Shown: positions 10,504 to 23,138, counted from the stretch's first letter. The stretch: DNA of 64,000 bases from Thuidium tamariscinum (GCA_947034885.2 OX344758.2:18627067-18691066); one strand, 5' to 3'. Translations and numbers: made by a program. Notes: generated by a model not told the origin, from the letters alone.

Positions 10504-13500
10504 ATGGAGCAGTTTTACGCCGCGATCGATGCGAAGATCACCCACGCAGTGTTCACCTGGTTCCGAGCTTCGTTCGGGGTGGAGCTCACGAGCACTCCCC
10601 CGACGAAAGGCTTGCTGTTCGTGGACAGCCCCACGCCCGCCGTGCTGGCGGCGTCGCTGTACGTTCTTGCTGTGGTTGCAGGGTTGCTGTGGATCCGTGC
10701 AAGGGACTTGAAGCCGAGGGTGAAGGAGCCGGTGGCGTTGCAGGCGCTGGTGTTGGTGCATAACTTTGTTTGCACGGGGATCAGTCTGTGTATGAGTGTC
10801 GGGATCGTGTACCAGGCAGTGAAACATCGGTAAGCTCGTTGCCATAGATCGAGTCGATCAGATCGATGGGAGATCGATAGCTAGATTGGTAGTGGTAATT
10901 GTTCACCTCGGCAATCTGATTGCTTAATTAGGTTGCATTCATCAATTAATCACCCCTCGGGAAAACAACATGGTTTGACATCGTTTGACATGCTTGAATG
11001 TTTGAATGCTTGATCGATTGTATGCCAGTTCGTGATCTTTCTCAGTAGCTAAATTTAGCCAAAAGTGTAGTCCATAGCTGTGTAACGAGCTGTGAAACTA
11101 GCTTGGAATTTGAGCACAGTAGTTTTGAATGTTTGTATGTTCGATTGTGCGTCTCAAACGTGGATAAATTTAGCTGAATAAAGTAGCCGAAATCAATGTG
11201 AAATTTGAAATTTTAGCACGTGTAGTAGTATTTTAGCAACTTTAGGTATCCATGAAACCACTGGTGTGAATGGTTAAACGTTCCTTTATGCCGTGTTTCA
11301 GAGCACCATAGCTCAGTTGGAGCTCTAAAATTTGGCTAGTTAGGATTGGCACAGATTTGAGGTTCCAAGCAACTGAACAAGCAGCTGGGAAACTGCCAAT
11401 TGTTTGGAATTTCACCATTTTAACGAACATTTTAACGAACGAATATGGCAATCTATAAGACACAGTTAGTCAGACGGTGTGTGAAGTGAAGTCAATGATA
11501 GGGTTGTGAGTGTGGGGATACATCAGAATAAATACCGTTGTAGAGACTGATCTAGTAACTTAACTCTCTGCAATTTGCAAATTGATCGAATATTTATACT
11601 GCCCATTGAATCTGCATGTTTTACTTGTATTTCCCATTCGATCGATTGCCGTTTCGATCGGCAGAGAGCGTTTTTGACCGCACCTTAATTGCTGTAGTTC
11701 TTTACTTTGTACTGTTTTGGAGATTTTGCAAGCTGGGGATTCTAATGGTTTGTTTTTGAGTTCAATGCAGATATTCATTCTGGAACAATGCCTACGATCC
11801 AAAGCAGAAAGAGGTAATCGGGAGAAAACTTTCAAGAGGAGGTTGCCGATTTAAGTTGGCCCCCGAGTTTCATTTTCAATATGTGAAAAAAGTGTCGGTA
11901 AAATCAGACCATCGGATCTTCGGTGAACTCTACATTATCAACTTTCCCTTGTCCCGGATTCTGGGGTGCCAAACCATTAATTCATGCTGGTTTTTCGGTG
12001 GGCAATGCAGATGGCGTTGCTAATATACATGTTCTACATGTCGAAGTACTTGGAGTTTATGGACACTGTAAGCATTTCCATTCCCCATTTCAAAGATATA
12101 TGTATGGGCTCAGCTGAAAGAGAAAGTTTTCAAGGGTTTCGGGTTTCGGGCACTCGTCTAGAACCTCAGAGCAATGCCATTTTGACGACCGTAAATTTGA
12201 GCTTCGGTTCAAGACTTGAGTGCCATTAATGCAGACGGTTTAATTTTCAATCTGAAAAAACATCATGTTTAACAGCACCTTTGAAATTCATTGTAGTCCG
12301 GGATATCTCATTGCAAACATGCATGCATTGCTTTAATTTCCTTAGAATTAATGCTCAAAGCATAGTATTAAGCCAGTTATTCGAGTCGAGATCTCAGGTT
12401 CAAATTCCCTCTCTGAAATATTTAAGTAGCAGAATTTCTTTGAAAAGTTAGTTGCAGAGTTGCACTGACCATTTTTTTGGCAGATCATCATGATCCTGAA
12501 GCGCAGCACAAGGCAGATTACGTTCCTTCACGTGTACCATCATACTTCCGTTGCTCCCCTGTGGTGGATTGTTGTTTATGGCAACCCTGGTGGCGAAGGT
12601 AAAATTCATCCTCTTAACTTGAACGAACAAACGAATTTTTTGATCGATCATATTGTGGACAGTACGTGTTATCCAATAGGAGATAAAGATTAGAGGGTGG
12701 ATTCTTTCGAGTTTAGTGAATCAATTAGTATGTTAATTTAAAGGATTAGACTCACAGAGTTATCTAATTGATGACACAAAATAGCATATTTCGTGGAGTT
12801 GTCACTGGAGCTGGAGCAACAGAATCATGAGTTTAAGCGGCCTCTGTTCAATATCTGTTTTTTGAGTGCAGCATATTTTTCTGCGGCTCTTAATTCTGGA
12901 GTCCATGTCTTCATGTACGCCTATTACTTCTTGGCTGGGGTGCTAAGGAACAACCCAAAGCTGCGTGCCAAGTATCTCTTCTGGGCCAGGTATTACAGTA
13001 CAGTAAATGACTTAATTTTGGTCCAGTTTTATCAGTGGTGAAGTCTCCGAAATCGACAGAATTTGGAGACGCAATGAAAAGATTGGATTATGAGAATACT
13101 TATTGGTTGTGGCAAGCTCCAAATATTATTAAAATGATCAAACCAATCACGTCAAATTTAATGCAATTTGGGCAAGCTTTTTGTTGACTTATCAATATGA
13201 CACTGAATGTTATAAGTCTCGGAGATGCAAGGTTTTGTTTTCTTTCTTTCTGTGAATCAAACAAAATTTTCTTTCTTCTTTTTGCAAAAGACCAACTCAT
13301 TCCTAAAAATGGAGTTATGGAAAATTCTCTTTTCGGTGTATTACCATGCATGGATGCAGGTACTTGACCCAAGCTCAGATGTTGCAGTTCCTGCTCAACG
13401 TGATCCAGGCTTACTATCACACGAAAATAAAGTCTCCCTGCCCAATGTGGTTGTGTAAGGTTGGTTCAACTCTACACAAATCTCCCAACTTCTGGACTTT

Positions 13501-14095
13501 TACTTCCTCTGCCAAAGTACAGATAAAATGATACTTACAATAGAACTAAAAGTTATAATAACTGAGTAGAAGCTCTTTGCTCTCTATCTCTTAAGGTGGA
13601 TACCTCCAAACCACCACTTTTTGCTATTGTGCCTAGTCACTATTATTATTACACTAGTCAAATTTTCATTGATTTTCTTGTTGGCAAGTGAAAGGAGATT
13701 CCAACGCACCGAAGAACACAACATTTGGATATTGTATGCAAAAGTTAGGAAGGGTCACAGTTTTTATTGGTAGAGGTCTTAAAATAATTTCTTCAACATG
13801 CATATTGGTTTTGGAGTGATAATGGTGGCTTTAGGCAGGGTGTGATTTTGAGTGTTGCTCATCTTAATATGAGCCTTGCAGCACTTGAATCTATGTCTAC
13901 AACTTTAGCCATTTTTAGTCATTTTTTCATTCAACCTCATCCAAAAATTGGTCAGATCAGCTTCTAACTATCTGCTGCCGATGATCTTGGATGCAGCTGC
14001 TGTTCTATTATATGGTCTCTTTGCTGTGCCTGTTTGGCAATTTCTACATTCAGAAGTACATCAAGCCCTTACCGAAAAGATTCAAGACCGCATAA
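10504..14095 (+). CDS. ELO-family PUFA elongase (moss/liverwort Δ6-elongase type), 7 exons
   Basis: Condensing enzyme (3-ketoacyl-CoA synthase) of ER fatty-acid elongation. Exons: 10504-10829, 11771-11813, 12011-12067, 12484-12598, 12872-12989, 13360-13459 and 13997-14095. All six introns are GT-AG, phases match, and the 858 nt give 285 residues, close to the ~290 of bryophyte ELO enzymes. Visible motifs are the His box HVYHH (residues 158-162), NSGVHVFMYAYY (188-199), TQAQMLQ (223-229) and LFGNFY near the end. Several hydrophobic segments fit a multi-pass ER protein, and Lys at -3 with Arg at -5 gives a weak ER-retrieval tail. The ATG at 10504 is the first in frame and matches the family N-terminus (VDSPTP, DLKPR.KEP). 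Resemblance to moss PSE1-like and Marchantia ELO proteins suggests C18 Δ6 substrates; Δ5 or broader specificity is not excluded. Confidence 0.93.
13591..13765 (+). mobile_element. GGTAGGTACACC-family MITE relic in elongase intron 6
   Basis: Starts TTAAGGTGGATACC and shares 'attgtgcctag', 'ttcttgttggcaagtgaaag', 'ttccaacgcacc' and 'gtatgcaaaagtta' with the elements at 3058-3327 and 4925-5205. The right end is missing or too diverged to place. It lies wholly within intron 6. Confidence 0.6.
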
Positions 14096-14371
14096 ACACT
14101 CATATGAAGATATAGATACCATGTCTTATACGGAGTAATTATTAGCGAGAAGTTTCACCATCCAGATGCAAAAAGGATGTTTCTACGCTATTGTATACTC
14201 CATAACAATCAAAATTATAGATTCAGTTGTGCTTTCACTAGGTTGCTGCTCATTGAACCCCAAACGGCTCATCCATCCACACAATAGTTTGGAGTTCCAA
14301 TTGCTTTCTATGAATTAAAAAAAACTGATTTCCCTATTTATTAGTTCAAACCCTTGGCGGTGACCTGTGTT

Positions 14372-14458
14372 GTACAGTGCCCTCCCAAAATTTTTGCGGC
14401 TACTCTTTTACCCACCTTGAACCACCTTAACACAGAAAAATTTGGGAGGGCACTGTAC
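14372..14458. repeat. Short hairpin, 23-nt stem
   Basis: GTACAGTGCCCTCCCAAA at 14372-14389 is mirrored by TTTGGGAGGGCACTGTAC ending at 14458, and the arms extend into matching A/T runs. The loop is about 40 nt. It lies 280 bp downstream of the elongase stop codon. It could be a small MITE or a transcript-end structure; there is no evidence for either function. Confidence 0.65.
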
Positions 14459-14774
14459 AGTACAGTACACTTAACCACGACTCATGAAATTGTTTCATTC
14501 AGGCTACTTCTCATACAAAATCTGCTCATCGATAACTTCAATCATTCAGGTAAAGTACCAAATCATCACAGAACCGTCCACTTACTTATGGTAATCGATC
14601 TTCAAATTCCACGAACCATACATCATCTGTTTATAACGTTAAATGCGTGTAGTTGGGACAATCGTACCCACTTGACGTCGACAGGTTCAGCAGCCTTGTA
14701 CACGCAATCGTCGCTGATGTGAACTAAATATTTACACGTAGTTCTTTAGTTCACGGAGGACTTGGGGGCCGAAA

Positions 14775-14905
14775 TACCTGCAGTCATTTGGACTTTCCAG
14801 CTACTATAAACCAATCTTCCAACAAAGCATATGTTCAGCAGCACAACATTCATAATTTAGACCTCTGGTCAAGACAAAAGCAGTGGGCACTACGTATAAA
14901 TTTCA
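14775..14905. repeat. Diverged dispersed repeat, copy 1
   Basis: Collinear with 27381-27515: shared blocks include GTCATTTGGAC, TTCAGCAGCAC, 'gcatatg' and 'tcaagaca.aagcag', at perhaps 70-75% identity by eye. Both copies lie downstream of minus-strand genes. It may be an old transposon or a duplicated 3' region. Confidence 0.5.
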
Positions 14906-15324
14906 TCAGAACACGAGGCTGCCAGGACAAATCCATGCCTCACCAATACAAGGAAGCAAGCTAGCAGTTTCGTGCCGATCCTCTATCACCTCTGACGACA
15001 TTGCCTCGATTCCCTGTCACCACGCAAGAATTGTCGTCAAATTGCACGAACGCTACGAGCTACAAATAACTGAGAAACCGAAAAGGAAAGACCACAAAAT
15101 GTCAAATTCTCTGGAATCAGCAGCTAGGGACCATTGTGATCGATTCATGACAACGTAACCACTGTACATAGCAATGCATCAAACCAAAGCGACGTCGCAC
15201 CATGAAAAATCATGGCAAAACATGTGCGCTGTCCGGGAGTTCCATGCCAAGCACCATCGCACGTACTCTGTTGAGTCGCCTCGAAGCTCTTGATACGACG
15301 AATTGGACGGCGTCGTCAGCATGG

Positions 15325-15539
15325 CATCGGCATGACCACTCTCGTTCACGAGCTCACCAAATGCTCCTCTCGAACTCGTCAATGCGAGACTCCATCTCCT
15401 CGATCTTTTGTGATTATAGACTCAGACATCGTCTGAAACCACGTCTGCATTAGCAGCAACAAGTTCTGCACAAATGCCTTCAGATCTGTGGTCTTTTTGA
15501 GGAGTCGCATCCGCTCGTGCTGCCCCTGCGCTTTTCCAT
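15325..15539 (-). pseudogene. HSBP (heat-shock factor binding protein)-like pseudogene
   Basis: Read on the minus strand, one frame gives TTDLKAFVQNLLL, MQ, then FQTMSESIITK. After an extra A the next frame gives KIEEMESRIDEFERSI. After one more extra base a third frame gives GELVNESG, equivalent to the family's NDL.AEMG. The 5' part (an ATG at 15539 followed by GCDSSK) is in yet another frame. Together these rebuild the whole heptad-repeat coiled coil of HSBP, which binds HSF trimers and attenuates the heat-shock response. No single frame covers it and stops interrupt all of them. No intron signals fit the breaks, so a decayed retrocopy is likely; sequencing error at homopolymers is the alternative. 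Confidence 0.75.
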
Positions 15540-15837
15540 GGCCCCTGGAATGAATCCATAGCGCAAGGCGCCCAAAGTGCCCTCCCTGACTATCGCCCCT
15601 GCCGTCCCAACACAGAGCAGATACGCGCAAACCCCATGCCTCGACAGAAACTCTTCCGCTATACGAATCTGATTGACAAAAACTTGTGTCGGGGAAAATA
15701 CTTGCAGCCTCAAACGGTTTCGGAAACAGCAACAATTTGAAATAATTCAATTACACTCCCATTGTCATTGACTGAAATCTGTTTCCCGCACTTCCGTTTC
15801 ATCGAAAGATGAAGGAAACATTTATAATTCCCAACGC

Positions 15838-16284
15838 TCAAGTATCAGTGGCGTCAGCTACAGCCTTCTTCCGCTTCTTTTCCGGGCCTTTCTCCTTGGA
15901 CTTCGCGAAACCCTGCGCAACTACCCGCAGCGAAGCTAGCACATCTTCGTTCCGGCGAGCCACAAGCAGGACGTCATCCACGACCACCGACTTCCGACCT
16001 GCGTGCTGCGCGAAGAGCTCCGCGTCGATCGCCAACCGCTCGGCCGACTTGAAAGTCAGGTCTTGGAGCGCGCTCATCACCCGAGTCGAAATCTCCATCC
16101 CGTACTTCTGCGCCGTCCGCTCCGCTGTGGCGATGGTGGCCACCTGCAGACGCTCGTGCAGACGCATCTTGCAGCTGTGCAACTGCTGCTGCATCTGTCC
16201 GTACTCCTCCATGTCGCCGTCGCCCCCGCTATGGCCATTGCCATTGCCATCGGCAACCCCCTCCACCCCGGCGCCTTGCTCCAT
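15838..16284 (-). CDS. MHF1: MHF1 / CENP-S histone-fold protein
   Basis: A 148-residue ORF from ATG at 16284 to TGA at 15840-15838. The TTG codon just before it is not the start. After a Gly/Asp-rich N-tail (1-30), residues about 38-122 form the histone fold. The family core is clear: ALQDLTFKSAERLAIDAELF, then FAQHAGRKSVVVDDVLLVARR and NEDVLASL. A basic tail (129-141, KSKEKGPEKKRKK) follows. MHF1 pairs with MHF2/CENP-X; the complex assists FANCM at branched DNA in meiotic crossover control and repair, and is also a kinetochore component. The coding region is intronless here and much GC-richer than its surroundings. It is intact, so probably functional. Confidence 0.9.
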   Translation of the reverse strand: MEQGAGVEGVADGNGNGHSGGDGDMEEYGQMQQQLHSCKMRLHERLQVATIATAERTAQKYGMEISTRVMSALQDLTFKSAERLAIDAELFAQHAGRKSVVVDDVLLVARRNEDVLASLRVVAQGFAKSKEKGPEKKRKKAVADATDT

Positions 16285-18259
16285 CAAAACCTAACGAAAT
16301 TCAATCACCAACATAGTTGATTCATTCTATTCGTCTCCATCCGCTCGTCGTCGTTATGGCCAAATTCCAATCCGACTCCGAATCCTTCAAACTTCACGCC
16401 CATTGCAAATCCCCTCCCTTGCTCCATCAAAACCTACTGAAACTCAGTCAGTATCGTACATTCTTCAGATTTTTTTCCCAATAATCTGTTCACCCTCCTC
16501 ACCATTGCCCCAACTGAATGCTACTCCGAATCTCTCAAACTTGAAAGCGTTGTCGAATGAGGAGAATCAGAGTGAATTAGGGTTTCACAAATCCATAAAA
16601 TTGGTTTCGTTCTCCTTGCAGTTGCGGCACACCTACACCCTAAACATCACTCACCTCATGGCTGCTCGATCACTCACTCACCACCATGCTTCGAATCTCC
16701 CAAAGAAAACCCAATTCCATTCCCGTTCTCACCATTCCAAATGAACTTAGCTCCTTGTCTCAATCCCAGTCACGGACTATACTCTCGATAATCACACTCC
16801 TTGATTCATCTCCTCATATCCCCAGCACTGCCGCGGAAGTGCAACGGCCGAAACAGATCGCAATCCCAAGGCTGCTGAGAAAATTCTTCCCGGGCCTTGC
16901 TGGGAATAAAAAACCCAACGAGGTCATTTCTTTCAAAAAACAAAAACAACAAGGTAAGAAGGGAAAGATAATAAGGTGGACGAAGCCCAATTCCACCAAC
17001 TAAGATAGACCACCCCCATTTTCGTCACTCTAGTTTTGGCCCCATTTTCACCTAAAATCTCCTCAATTTCCTTCATTCTATCACAAAATCAGGGATTTCA
17101 TGACAAGTTGGGGTAACGTCAGTTCTAAAATAGAGAATATTTAATTCTTGATTAGGTGATTATGAGTTGTTTATGACCCTAGTCTAAAGGTGGTTTTGTA
17201 ATTTAGGGTTGCCCACTTCAAAAATTTATAGAAATTAGAGTTTTGATTGAAAAATCAGAATTCTACTTGGATTTGATTCATGAAATATGCATACACTTCT
17301 AAAAAATATGTGCCCCTCTTGGAATTGGCCCCAATATAGCCAAATTGCAAATTAAAGTAGAAATAAGCATATCTACCTTAATCACACCTTCACAGGAAAG
17401 AAGATTTTTGGATGAATGAGAAAAATGAGGAGCCAATAGAAAGCTTGAATTCTTGAAGAAAGTGCAATACACCTTTTCTGTTAATTAGGAATAGAATAGG
17501 CACTCCATTCTTGACCACCGTCCCATTTCTATATTATAGGCTTTTCTATTTCCAATCAGCTAGTGTTAACATTATAGCTTACATAAAGCAAGATCAATTG
17601 GAGCAATATAAATGGTCAAAAAAAGTACATTGAAAACATAGAATGATTATAGTATATAAATGAAAGTCACGATTATCACTTTCATCAATTTTGTAACCAA
17701 CCTATGACCTAAAATAGAATGACCTATATAATAAGAATAGGTTTCACAAAATCTTCATGAAAAAAATTCATGGTAATATTTTTTGATGTAAAAAAAAAAG
17801 ATCAAACCTTCTTGAATTCAATTTTCCAACATGAATTTTGTTTTCCTTCATCATGTTTGTCCAAGAGATACACCTAATTCTTTAAGTGGTTGGAAATGGA
17901 TTGCCATCCTATATAGAAATGGCAAATGTACTCACAAATATTAAAAGTTGTAGAGAAGGAATGATAGCATAATACAAGGAACCAATAAACTTGTAGCAAG
18001 GAGGTGAATAGGAAGGGTAGCAAAATATTCTTTTAAGAAGAATTCTTTACATTCAATTTTCTTCTCTTGGAGAGAATAATGGAAGAAAAAGAATATCTAG
18101 CTCCAAAGAGCCAATCAAAAGCCAATTTTATGCTAGAACATCCCCATTCCACAAGAAATTTGTGAGCCATAAAGACGGTGTGACTACCCTTGTTGTAACT
18201 GGGACTTTGCTGATGATTAGAACTTTATTTAATCCTTTGAAGTTGCTAACTTGTTGTCT
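16285..18259. other. MHF1 upstream region and AT-rich intergenic DNA
   Basis: 16285-17000 is C-rich and pyrimidine-biased, as expected for the leader and promoter of the minus-strand MHF1 gene. A ~17-bp sequence, GCTCCATCAAAACCTA, occurs at the MHF1 start and again near 16420-16436. The rest is AT-rich, with no recognisable gene. Confidence 0.4.
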
Positions 18260-18494
18260 TTAACCTTTAAAGGATAAGTTGGTTTAACCATAGGTATTAT
18301 CTCTTTTGGCATTGTATAACATCATCTATTTTAAATAAACGACTAAAACTGCTAATTGGAAGTCAAACTATTGTGTGTGATCTCCTCTTCCTGCACAAAT
18401 TTCTATAGATGAAGAATTGTGCATGTTTTCTATATAGAAAGATTCTTTGTCATTCATAGGCCAAAATATAGCCAAAGCATTATTTAAGAGTTAA
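18260..18494 (+). mobile_element. Short TTAA-flanked element, TTAACCTTTAAAGG end
   Basis: Left end TTAACCTTTAAAGGATAAG at 18260; the right end looks like TTTAAGAGTTAA at 18483-18494. Its interior 'ttggaagtcaaactattgt' recurs in the element at 26031-26252 and, diverged, near 60450. About 235 bp, noncoding. Confidence 0.5.
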
Positions 18495-18559
18495 TTTTTA
18501 TTAGTGTCTTACGTTTTGCAACTAGGGCAAGGTTCTCCAATGGAGTATAAAATATTCAA

Positions 18560-19289
18560 GAGTATTTGCAAGAAACACTTGTACTATTTCATGTCACATG
18601 CTATAGGCTAACCCTAATTTTTAGCCATAACTTTTGCGTTTATACTCCAAGTAATGCAACATCTATAGACAAGTTACTCATAATTATTGTACATGTTGTT
18701 TAAATTTTTAGAATTTTTGAATATGTTTTACTATCAAAAAATAGCCCCTTATTTAATATTATAATATTCAATTTGGGGGCTCTTTTGAACAAAGTAGTAC
18801 CCAAATAAAACAAATTTTGAGCTGAAATTTGGGAGAAAGGTCTACTAGTAGACTTGTAGCTATTGTCCAAAGGAATCCTAAAAATAATTGGTTTTATGTA
18901 GTAAGGAAGTCTACAAAATGAGCTTCATTTAAATGGCATTTCAAAATATATAAATTATTTTTTTGGTGATTCTTTTGGTAAATGACTATCTCCTGAAAGT
19001 TGTCACAAATCAAAAAAATAATAATTCTATTTATTGATTTATTCTGTTTGTAATTATTTAAACCACCAAAGTGTATTTTCTTGAGATTTGGCACTTTTTT
19101 GGTTCTCCTACCTAGAGAACTTTCCTATGCTTGTCTTTGGTGGTTACCTTTACCTTAAAGGTGTATACATTATCCATATTTTATAAAAAAATTAGAATCA
19201 TTTTTTAAAATTTTAAAATATTTTAGAAAAAATCATGAGTAGTGTTAAAAAATGCAACAAATAGTACAAGTGTTTCTTGCAATAACCTC
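18560..19289 (+). mobile_element. TTGCAAGAAA-ended MITE, copy 1
   Basis: Ends are TTGCAAGAAACACTTGTAC and GTACAAGTGTTTCTTGCAA, about 730 bp apart. The same layout and internal blocks (including 'agccataacttttg' and 'ctagagaactttcct') are seen at 34424-35142. No ORF of note. Confidence 0.75.
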
Positions 19290-19903
19290 TAAGGAGGCCA
19301 TACATGTCTTCTTTCTATTTTGACTAAAGTGTAACACTAGTGAAATAGAGGTACTTGCAACACCAAGCAATAATACCATTGAACAATGACAATATTTCTT
19401 AATGCATGCATACTTTCTTTTCTACTAGTGCAAAGTAGAATAATGGATAGATGAGGCCAGTAAAAAAGAGGTTTGTAGAAGATAGGAAGAAAAATCCCCT
19501 AATTGAGAGTAGGAATAAAAGTTTCTTGATTATAGGCACAATCTATTGTTTTTACTAATGGAAAAGGGAGTCCTAAATTGAACCCAAAATTGTCTTTAAA
19601 CTATATATGAGTTTAGAAGGGGCAAAACCATACTTCTATCTTATAGTTGTTTCTAAAATAATTCTTTCAAAGTTTTCTTTATACTATCTTAGAAATCCAA
19701 ATGAGTGTCATTTGTATAAGGTTCTTTACATTTTCATATTTTCATTCCAATTTCTTGTGTGTATGTGTATAAATATATAATCAATTAGTTTAATTATACT
19801 ATTAAATTTATTAAATTTATTAAATTCATAGCATATATCTTGACTATTTTATTTATCATAAAAAAACTCTGTTTTAAGTGATGAATTCAATTTTTTCAAC
19901 AGA

Positions 19904-20019
19904 TATTAGGTGACATCCAATGCAACAATTGAATGCTCTTATGTCAATGAAAATGTCCATTGTAACATCAATGTTGACATAAAAACATAAAGTTGTTGTA
20001 TTGAATGTCACCTAAAATT
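19904..20019. repeat. Foldback MITE
   Basis: Arms ATTAGGTGACATCCAATGCA and its near-complement TGTATTGAATGTCACCTAA. The inner part also pairs (TTATGTCAATG with its partner). Total ~116 bp. Confidence 0.65.
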
Positions 20020-20159
20020 TGTATAAAAAAATGGACTCATTCCTTAAAACATAAGTTTCTTATAGCAATTGTTACAATGCCATCTAAAGAAAAATTAATT
20101 TCAAAATTAATGAGCTACATTTATGATTCTTTAGATTTATTTATTTCACATGTCATCAT

Positions 20160-21673
20160 TCTAATCCCTAAAAGATTGTTGTCTCTTCTAGGGACAAAAT
20201 GGATTTTGTGTAGGTTTCTATGACTACAAAAAGTAAAAAGATTAAAAAACTTGTTAGCTTCATGGGAATGTAATAAGAATTTCAATTAGTGACCAAAAGC
20301 AAAAGATATTCTATCTTAAACATAATTATCATGTCGTTAGGATTGAAAAGAAATCCACAAAAACTTGAAATTCAATTTTTAATTTTTTTCCATATTTATA
20401 TTTTTGTCTACATGTCAAGTTGTGATTCATTCCATTTGGATTAGTAATGCTAAAGTTATGAACAATCTTTTTTTTGAGGCAATCTAAACATCTTGAAAAA
20501 ATAACTTCTATAGAAACTAATTTTTTAATGCACTTTTTACAATTTTTTTCCAAAAAGTTGTTTGACAAGGTTAAGTTTGTTTTCTAGAATAATCTCACCA
20601 TAGGGATTATTGTATTTCAATCCTATCTTTGAAATATTAACAATTTTGTTTTACTTTCAATCTTGCACCTACTTCTATTTAACATTTTTTTAACCCCTAA
20701 ATGCCTAGGGCACCAAAATTTAGTGTTTGCAAAACTTTGAAGTTAAAGAAAACCTAACCAAGTTGCTATTCTTAGTAGTTTGTATTATTGAGAATTTTTT
20801 GAAGTTTACTTTTAGCATCAAAAACCCGATCTTGAAAATCATTGACTATGATTTTTCTATTCAAGATTTTGTGCAAGGATACCCATTGCAATCTCAACTT
20901 TCTCTAGTATTGAGGGCTCTTGGAAATGAACCTCAAATACCCTAGATCTTGGAGAAAAAATCACATTCAATTTAAAAAAAAATTGTAGAGTAGATTTCAA
21001 GAAACAATAAATTGATTGTAGTTATGCTTGTTAGGTCCTTTCACCTCATATTTTTTTGGTCACCAACTTTATAGATTTGACTTGTGAAAAGGAGATTGAA
21101 AGACTACAATTCACTTTTCCAATTTCAACATCCTAATGGTCTAACATTATAATCTTTCAATTCATAAGTCCTATTGTTGTGTTTCTTTTCCTAAGTGATC
21201 TATAACATGTCTAGTTTGAATTTGTATTGTTACATTTTTTTAAATTGATAAAGCTCATCATAAAGTTGACTTTTTGTTCACTTTATAACAAATTCCTAAA
21301 AGCTCAAAAAGGCCTTGGACATTTATGGGTTAAAGAATAGAATTTTTCCAAACTTTCAATTGAATACTTCAACACAAATTGTTTTAATCCAAAGTCTTTA
21401 ATGCAAAAAATTTCTACAAATAGATGTCAAAATCATTTGAAACTATAAGCTAGTATTCAAATCTATTTTTTAATTTTAAATGCTAATATATTTCAATCTA
21501 TATTATCAAACTTCATTAAATTTTTACCTCATGATCTTAAATAAGTAAATTATAAGATCCTACATTTAGTTGCTTTTTAAAGTATTTTTTAAAATTTCTA
21601 GGATGAATGTAACAAAAATGGTAGTTTTGAATATTTTTTGATAGAAAAATGGCCTTGGTCCTTTATGGGTTAA
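20160..21673 (-). mobile_element. piggyBac-like MITE (main family), interrupted by a nested element
   Basis: Inverted copy of the family seen at 31026-31953. Its left end (CTAATCCCTAAAAG) corresponds to the reverse complement of that element's right end. Its right end is GGCCTTGGTCCTTTATGGG before TTAA at 21670-21673. Without the nested element (20694-21329) it is about 870 bp, the normal family length. Interior landmarks such as 'ctagaataatctcacca' match the other copies. Confidence 0.75.
20690..21333 (+). mobile_element. TTAA-flanked element nested inside another
   Basis: TTAA at 20690-20693 and 21330-21333 bound a 636-bp insert with ends CCCCTAAATGCCTAGGGC and GGCCTTGGACATTTATGGG. A related element at 42240-42300 has the same flanks joined by a single TTAA (42290-42293, followed by AGAAT). 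That proves insertion at TTAA with duplication of the tetranucleotide. Confidence 0.82.
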
Positions 21674-21862
21674 GCGGTTCTTTTGGACTCCTCTATTTTG
21701 AATTTATTTATTTAGAAATTTTATTATTATATTTTACAGCAATTTTGAAATTAAACTTTCATTTTAGGAAAATGAATGAGCTCATTTTACTCATCAGCCA
21801 CTAGTTTATTCCATTCATTGCATCATCAAAATGATTGTGTATTTAGTGGTTTATTTCAATTA

Positions 21863-22803
21863 TTAACCCCTAAAGGACTAAACTGCGTTTTTTGGCAACA
21901 TAGCGATTTTGGGCAGCTCACTACGGATGGAGTTTTGGATTTTTTTTCTTTGAAATTTTCACACAACATGTTCCCAAGGAGTATCTTGAAGGCCCAACAA
22001 TCTTCATAAATTTTGACTACATGGTCAAAAAGTTATTGTATGATATGTAGTTTTCATTGGTTGGCAGGCAGCCCAAAAATTTCTTATAAAAATATTTTCT
22101 TAAATTAAAAATTTGAAATTGGTTTTCTAGATGTATATATATACATACATACAAAGAAAGATTTGAATCTTTCTATTTGATTTATGAGATGAAAGTTATG
22201 AAGAGATTTAGTTTGCATGCAGTTATGGATTGTCTACTCTAAAATAAACTTTGGAAGCCTTTACTTTAGTCAATTTTAAATATTTTTGAAAAAAAACTAA
22301 AATTTTGGATGTTAATTGTTTGTCACAACATTACAACCATTGGGATTGTCTTTTTTTTAATTTCATAAATAAATTTTTAACAATTTAGTTTTTGAATCAC
22401 TCTCTACTTCTTTCGACTCATTAATTTTTTCCTATATGTTGTACAATTTCAAATGATGCAATTTTTTTTGAGCATATAGCTAACTTGCCATGAAGAATGA
22501 ATCCAAAGAAGCACCATTATTTTGGAAATTTTTTCATAGAAATGTGACCTTGTGAAGTGCAGTTGCTCAATTTTTTGCAGGGACAAAAAAAAGGGTTTTG
22601 TCAATTCAAATGCTAATATCTTGCAATCTCCAAGGTGGAAATTTCTGAAATTTTTTCAACATCTTTTGACACCAGTGTATTACAAGATCCTACGGTTAAA
22701 TGTGTCAAAAAATGTTTTTTTTTCAAAATTTGGTGCTTGTAATAGAAATGGTTGTTTTTGTGTGTTTTTGGTGAAGACATAGTCTCTAACCTTTAGGGAT
22801 TAA
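21863..22803 (-). mobile_element. piggyBac-like MITE
   Basis: TTAA at 21863-21866 and 22800-22803; ends CCCCTAAAGGACTAAAC and GTCTCTAACCTTTAGGGA. The right half, read in reverse, has the same layout as the left half of the 31-kb element. Small ORFs inside lack protein-like features. Confidence 0.75.
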
Positions 22804-23138
22804 CAATAACTTTTAGTAATCACCAAATTATTATGGTTCACTCCACTTATTATCCTAACTATTTATAATTTCATTTATGAAAAGTTTACACTTTTAAAAT
22901 CAAAGTTTAGTGTGTGGCATACTTTAAAGAGTCAATTAAAGGAGAGACATCTTCTTTGCCTTAGAAGAGTTAGAACAATCATTAGAATTATTTACAAATG
23001 TAAAAATCAACTATGTCAAAGCTTCTTACTAGAAAGATTTTGATTGATGGTCACAGCTCAATCCTTAGAAGACCAAGCGCTTTTAACTCCTAAAGCCCTA
23101 AGCTACGTTTTTTGGCAACATAAGTTTTTTGGACAGCT

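Noticed and set aside
12395-12415. tRNA-like B-box (GGTTCAAATTCC)
   Set aside because: No matching acceptor stem or anticodon arm upstream; it lies in an elongase intron.
15379-15750. 123-codon minus-strand ORF as a complete gene
   Set aside because: Only its C-terminal third resembles HSBP; the upstream part is unrelated and the HSBP continues in other frames, so it was called a pseudogene.
16003-16320. 105-codon plus-strand ORF opposite MHF1
   Set aside because: Shadow of the GC-rich MHF1 gene on the other strand.
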